Positions 58,501 to 64,000 of a DNA stretch of 64,000 nt are shown piece after piece (the stretch's first letter is position 1; each line of letters starts with the position of its first letter). Where the stretch lies: positions 620,001 through 684,000 of the forward strand of contig NC_079243.1 of NCBI RefSeq assembly GCF_028009165.1, in the 5' to 3' direction. Below the pieces are notes generated by a model. It was not told where the DNA came from, did not search any database, and saw nothing but the letters and a program-made list of their open reading frames with translations. Origin of the DNA: Akanthomyces muscarius. Taxonomy: Eukaryota > Ascomycota > Sordariomycetes > Hypocreales > Cordycipitaceae. Both the position numbers and the translations under genes were made by a program.

Positions 58501-61500
58501 CTGGTGCAGGCCCGATTCTAGAAAAAATATGCCGTGCTAGAAAAGCCAGCACCGCAAGCTCAAGTTAGTGTCCGTTGCCAGCCCGGACACGTCAATGGCC
58601 CTGCATCGGACATGCATCATCTCTTCCATCATCCCCCGTAAATACTAAGAGGCATATCCGGTAATAGCAGAGGCTTAACTTCATTATATGCATACGGTGG
58701 GCATTGCAGCGGAAACATGTATGGCTTCATTGTGTTAAGCTTTTGCGACAGAAAAGCTGAGCACTTGCCTAGAGCTCCAAACCAGCACAAAATGTCTACA
58801 CAACGCAAGACTTATTCCCATGTGGGAAGGGGAAGAGCAATTGTCTAGTAGCTAAGCAGAAGCCAATCGCGTCTTTCTGTAGGCTCCACACATCTATCAC
58901 AATCTCTCTTGTGCGTTTCGTGCCTGGCTAGCTGCAACTTTGTAGGTGCTGGCGGACGCTACGGATAATCAAAGCCAAACACATGTGGCGGCCCAAAAAG
59001 GTTGCCACTATGTTCGCTCAGAAACCACCAGTACAGCGCTGTCTCGCATAATAAAACAGGCGGCGCTTGGCTTCCTTTGCACCAAGCCACGGAATATGCC
59101 GTTGCTACATTCAGCGGCCAAAGCTTCCGCTTCCTGGCCTCGCCTTGCAAGCTTAATACCAGGTGTACCAGTAACCGTTCTTCTTTACCCTTGCCAGTCG
59201 GCCAGCAGATGAATGTGAGGCCGGCCACCTCTGGCCGTGCACACGCGCCGGGAAGCCATCACCGTGCAAAGCATCTCAATGGCTCAGAGGAAAAAATAAA
59301 ATGCAGGTCGAGCACCAATTCTCGAAGCATCTCTTCGATTATGCCTTTCTCGCCACACGTGGCGGCGGCATGCGCCCGAGAATAGATAGTTGAAACATAC
59401 ACACGGACATGTCGTGGGCCAGAAATAGAACAAATGTCACTCTGACTTGGCAGTTTATTACGCCACGGGAATAGTAAAGGTGTGCATGTTTCATTGAGCA
59501 GTTGGAGCTGGTCAATCCCACAGCATGAGGACGGGCTCCCTTGCAGAAGGAGGAAGAGAAGGAAAAAGCAAGAAGCAGATGTCTATATATATCTCAGCTT
59601 CTGCATGTCTCTCATTATTTGCCCGGGGCTCATTTCTGGCGCGAGACGAGCGGGCGGGCGGGCAGAACAAGAGTGGGCGTTCGCTTGTCTTGACCGTTGG
59701 AGAGGAATCCAACCGAGGAGTACAACCACCCCTTGCATTAAAGGCTCCGGGTGAGGGGCAATATTGCGCCTTCGCGCCGATCTTCGCTGTATTTTGCATT
59801 GGCAGTGATGTAATACTTTGCATCGATGATAGCGCAACCCAGATAATGCTGTTCATCGGGTTCCATGCTCTCTCTGTCAATGCTGGGCAGGCGTGGCAGG
59901 GAACGAAAGTCGCTCTCCTGCTGGTTGGCGCGCGTTGATTAGCAGGACGCGCTAGTGCAGCATTTTCGGATCGGGGTGTCAACTAATAAATAACTGAGTT
60001 TTACGGGATTACTGGACCAGGCAAAGCGCGGTTCATGGGCCGTCGCGACTCGTAAATTTCCGTGATGCCGTGTACTACGTGCACAATCGCATATCGTACA
60101 AGTTTTTTTTTTTCGTTCTTTACTCTCTTGTGTAACTTCCAGAATTGACAGATTACCTGCCGTCCCGCTGGCCCGCAGGAGCAATCTTAATTATTGACAA
60201 TCTCAACTCTGTTTGTGTTACCAAGTCTGGAGAGTGCAATTGCCATAAAGGAAGCGGTCACGCGGTGACCCGGGCTTCTCGAATGCGGCGGCTTAAGCCG
60301 CCTACTCGACGATGCGAAGGGTCCATGTTGTGATGGCAATCAAGTTTCTGTCAGCGTGAGCCCGTTCCATTTTTTTTTTTTTTCTTTCGGCTGTCTACTC
60401 CCTGATCCGGAACCTCTTTTCCCAGTGTGGTGCATCATGGGATTTTTTCGTGGCGGCTTCTCAGCTACGATGCATTTTTCGTATTGCAAATTACAAGGGG
60501 GGGCCGCAGCAGGTTGGGAGGCGCTGTCTGGGTCCGTTCACCCCAGCTTCGGCTCTAAGCCACGTTAGCCCACTGGACTGGGCACATGCAGGACGAGAAA
60601 GAAGGTGACATGTTTCGACGAGGATCTACTGTCTGTATCCAGCCCACGAGGTTGTGAGGTTGTTGTAGTGCAGTCAGTGACATATATATCTCGAGGAGGG
60701 GTGACGTAGATTGTATGTGAAGGAGTGAAGAGCCCGTGCTAGCTGGAATAGCGTAGCAACAAGATCAGGCATCAGTCGCAGGGACGGTCAGGGAAAAAAG
60801 TATCAAGTGTGCGTTCATGAGAGCCATGTTTTCCCAGTGATTGATCGGTAGTCGCTAGGTGCAATTTGTCCGGGCACTTGGGAGCGCCGGCTCCCTCATG
60901 TGGCGTTTCGAGACGGGGGAAGCCAAGTACAAAGGCGTCGTAGATTGGGGGAGCATGACAAAATGTATATTGCTTCCCGTATCCGCAGCGACTGTATGCA
61001 CGAGAAGAGCATAAACGGACTGGTGGCGGGGGGCGGATCTGTTCATTTTTGTGCACTGAGAGTAGAACACATGTTGGCAGATTTTTGGGGCTCCGGCTAC
61101 CAGTACAGTACAGGAGTGCTCGGGAACGAGAGTCCTCCAGTTGTCAGTACCGCCCCGGGTCTTTACCAGTAAATGAGAGCGGACAAAGTTGGTTAGTCGG
61201 TTACTGATCTATTAGCGGCTAACAAGAGAAGGAAAAGCACGCCCCTCTGCCAAGGGACGTGGGTCAGCACACCCCCATTCCCGCTAACTCATTTCCGCCA
61301 AACGAGTGTGGGCTGGGCTGGCATCATGCATGAAAAGGACAAAGGGGACATGGACATGCAGAGCGGGAGGCGGAAAGGGCGGAGTGGGAGGAGCGGAACC
61401 GGTTGGTGGTGAGATCTGACGATGGATGTGTACGTTGATGTGTGCGAATTGACCAAGGGCTGAGAATACTGGCGGAGGCATGTCGGTGAAAAGTGCAATA

Positions 61501-62839
61501 GCTCAATTGCTGCTGAGCCAGAGAGGGAAAATCCTGAAAAGTACTGGCGACGATGATGCAAGACTGCCGAGGTGGTGACGATGATTATTAGAGTGTCAAG
61601 GTGCAGAGAGCGTGGACGAGGCGCTCAGCGCGGGTGGCCTCCCATGTAGTTATAGCGCCGCCAACACTGGATTGGCACGCGCAGCCAGCAATTACAGGGG
61701 GTGAGGGTGCCTGCAGCGCAGCGTGGTAGTGCAGCTGTGCACCGGCGCCAGCCAACTGTTTCTGTTGGTGCACGGGTGAAATGGTGTGGATTTTCCGCAT
61801 GACAGATGTTCGTTCTTGCATGTTTTTTTTCTTCTTCTTCTTATTACACAGCCTACCTGGAGCTGCTGACTACCTTGCCCTACCAGCCTCTGGACGAGAG
61901 CCGAGCAGCTTCGCGAGCGTGTCTGTGCGAACAGCGCTCGGCAGCCAACGTGGCACCATGAAGCGCAAAAAAATAAAGAGAAACGAAAGAAGAAAAAGAA
62001 ACTCGAGCTAGAGTTCAAACGATGGTCCTTGTAAAAACATCTAGCGAGCACGCGATGGCAACGGTCTGGGGACCAACGACAGCAGCGTCATACCCAGCTG
62101 CCGAGCATCTAGGATCAGCGGCCCTTTGCACAACAGCAGGGTGTAAGGAGTAAATTTACGGAGTGCCGAGTCCGAAAAGCCCGCCTTATTTACCAGTAGG
62201 AGCGCGCACTCTGGATACTGGTACCAGTCACCAGTGCAGTTCATCCACCGGCCATTCTGTGCCTGTTGAGCGCCACGGGGATATGCGTTGCACATCTCAA
62301 GCCTGGGTCCGCCCGTGTACCTGGGTGGGCTGGTGGCTGGTACCTGGCTAGCTGGTTTAGGGTGCAGTGCAGGTGCCTTTTAGCGGCAAGCCCCCTGTAG
62401 CACCGCATCGGCAGTGTCTTGATTGAGCGAGACCGTGGCAGCGTCGCTGCGTCCCGCCGGCATTTCTAGTCGGACAGGACTCATAGGATGGTCGCCGATG
62501 GGAACAATCTCCTTGCCCTGGCTGCACCTTTCGAACTCGACATACTGGTATCTTTGCTTTGGCACCCATGCGCACATACTGGTATCCCGTGTCGCGTTGT
62601 CGGCACTTCCCTTCGGAACCCACTTGCTGGTGCAAATACAGCGCACACACCCCCTGGGGACCCCCTAAACCTTGCTGCCACGCCCCCTCCATGACCGCCT
62701 GTAGCGACCCCGACTGGGTAAAGGCTGCCCCAAAAAAGACCACCCCAGCGCCAACGCGCCCCCTCTCCCCTCTCTGCTTGGAGGCACTAACACAATCAGG
62801 CCCCCCCCGTCATTAAACCTACATGGACAAGGCACAAGA
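58501..62839. other. Gene-poor stretch
   Basis: No supportable gene. Poly-T runs lie at about 60099-60110 and 60369-60382. Probably distal upstream sequence of the gene starting at 63778 plus decayed DNA. Confidence 0.4.
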
Positions 62840-63777
62840 GCTTTGACACTCGACCAGGCACCGCGCTTTATTCCAGCTTTCGCTGCCACCAGTACTCTTG
62901 TCCGGGCAGTTGGTACTTGTCTTGCGCACCTCCGAAGAGACGGACTTCTTCTTACACACATACGCACCCCCCCCCCCCCCCCCCCCCCGGGGTCCTGGCT
63001 TTTTGCCTCTCCTCCTCTTCCCACTATCGCTGCCTTCTTTCTCTTCTTTCCACTTCCCAGTCTTCTTTTACGAGCCTGTCTTGGAGGATCTGCGCATTTC
63101 TCTTCGACTCTAGGCTCCTCTTCTGCAGGCTCGACTCTTGCACCGCTTCCATTGGAAGTCTGTGTTTGTTTCTCTCCAGGGCTCAAACAGCACCCTCCTC
63201 ACGCACACACCACAGCAAAGCACACACCACCGCCTCGCCTTCGCTCTTGTACTTCTATCTGCCTTTCTCTCTCAACCAGTCTTACCCAGTACCTTCTCAC
63301 TTGCTCCTCTTCCCACACACCCAGCCTTGACGCGCCATATTATCCTCGCGAGTCCCCTTGATCCTCGAGCCTGGGCCTCGCTTCTCTTCCGCTTCCTGCC
63401 TGTTGCTCGCGCGCTCGCACCTCTTTCGTTTACGCCAACTTTCGCTTCTTTTATCTCCAGGTCCTTGCCTTCATCTTTAGTCCTTCTCTCGCTTGCTCCC
63501 GTCAATCGCTCGAACCAACATCGCGCTTCTACTGCAGCCGGCCGAAACTTTGGTTCATATTGCTACACTCGTTTTGCTATATACCCTCGCTCGTTGCCCC
63601 TAAACCGGTCTGATTGCTTTCGGCTGATTGTCAGCAATTGTGCTCACCCTTGCGCCCAACGATCTGCACTTTGCGAATTGCTCAACTTTCGTCCGCCCAC
63701 ATCTGCACCTCGATTTAGTCACTCGCCTCGACTAATACTCGACTATCAATGTCAAGGAGATTCGATTTCAAAACGCA
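62840..63777 (+). promoter_or_regulatory. Long pyrimidine-rich leader of the last gene
   Basis: About 0.9 kb of CT-rich sequence with a run of 22 C and many CTTC/TCTC tracts leads to the ATG at 63778. Such CT-rich 5' leaders are typical of fungal regulatory genes. Upstream frames occur, including one (63138-63866) that overlaps the main start in another frame and could act as an inhibitory uORF if the transcript begins this far upstream. Confidence 0.5.
62967..62988 (+). repeat. Poly-C run of 22
   Basis: A homopolymer of C from 62967 to 62988, followed by GGGG. It could form an i-motif or G-quadruplex on the opposite strand, or reflect an assembly-sensitive homopolymer. Confidence 0.9.
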
Positions 63778-64000
63778 ATGGATCAGTCGCGAAATCACCA
63801 GCTCCATGGGCACTCGTCCCCATCACTGCCAGGACAGCAACAACAAGATTCCCAGCTCGATCCTAGCGCCCAAAATGTTCTTGCCGAAGCGCGAAAGAAT
63901 CTTCAAGTGCTCATTGACTCGGGCATCTCCAAGGACCTGCTTCACCAGTGGGTGGAGGACAGCCCTCCTTTGCAGCTGAACTTTCCAATTCAGTCCACGC
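63778..64000 (+). CDS. 5' end of an unrecognised gene (runs off the window)
   Basis: ATG 63778 opens a frame that stays open to the window end, 74 codons. It begins MDQSRNHQLHGHSSPS, has a GQQQQDSQ glutamine-rich stretch, and then an amphipathic helical segment LAEARKNLQVLIDSG and DLLHQWVEDSP. A Gln/Ser/His-rich low-complexity N-terminus behind a long CT-rich leader is common for fungal transcription regulators, but no DNA-binding domain is visible in this part. Confidence 0.55.
   Translation, partial: MDQSRNHQLHGHSSPSLPGQQQQDSQLDPSAQNVLAEARKNLQVLIDSGISKDLLHQWVEDSPPLQLNFPIQST

Noticed and set aside
63138..63866. 242-codon plus frame as the main product of the last gene
   Set aside because: Low-complexity Ser/Leu/Pro/Arg composition of a CT-rich leader; the frame from 63778 has a far more protein-like sequence. 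Kept only as a possible uORF.

Overview
The window looks like nuclear DNA of a filamentous ascomycete, probably a sordariomycete (inference). Introns are short (49-82 bp) with GTAAGT-type donors and CTAAC/CTGAC branch sites. There are fungal-only families (DUF3638, HeLo-NACHT-ankyrin and phosphorylase-NACHT-ankyrin STAND receptors), a fungal-type PEX16, and a TA-saturated retrotransposon that looks RIP-mutated. I cannot name the species.

Layout. 1-5.5 kb: 3' part of a giant DUF3638 P-loop protein. 5.8-10.2 kb: a small two-exon gene, a cysteine-cluster (DUF3716-like) gene whose 3' end runs into a perfect 44-bp palindrome, and a conserved but unrecognised 427-aa protein. 10.2-13.5 kb: mostly non-coding, with two gene relics. 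13.5-15.2 kb: a fungal protein resembling accessory regions of STAND receptors. 16.4-35.8 kb: a receptor cluster with three STAND genes: an intact phosphorylase-NACHT-ankyrin gene (+), a HeLo-NACHT-23xankyrin-ZZ gene (+) and a broken phosphorylase-NACHT-ankyrin paralogue (-). Between the last two lie a metallophosphoesterase and two nucleotidyltransferase-fold genes. 36-43.9 kb: minisatellites, an LTR-like fragment and a dead Ty3/Gypsy element on the minus strand. 44.5-45.7 kb: PEX16, a conserved housekeeping gene. 46.5-62.8 kb: a gene-poor zone with relics of an ankyrin gene, a SET-like gene and an NRPS. 63.8 kb to the end: the 5' end of a gene behind a long pyrimidine-rich leader.

The outstanding observation is inside the first phosphorylase-NACHT-ankyrin gene (19348-20887). 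Its ankyrin reading frame is interrupted by 19 consecutive units, each with the signals of a complete spliceosomal intron (GTAAGT-like donor, mostly GCTGAC-like branch site, TAG or CAG acceptor). Neighbouring units are separated by exactly 3 nt, giving 18 potential single-codon micro-exons. All 18 triplets are sense codons in the host frame, they vary between units, and the last one (Arg) restores the ankyrin R-TPL motif. The array is frame-neutral: including or skipping any subset of micro-exons keeps the reading frame. Whether it is spliced stepwise, alternatively, or as one 1.54-kb intron cannot be told from DNA alone.

The receptor genes presumably act in non-self recognition and regulated cell death, as known for fungal STAND proteins: a NACHT switch, ankyrin sensor, and HeLo or phosphorylase-type effector end. 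The surrounding pseudogenes, internal repeats and transposon point to a fast-turnover accessory region bordered by conserved genes.
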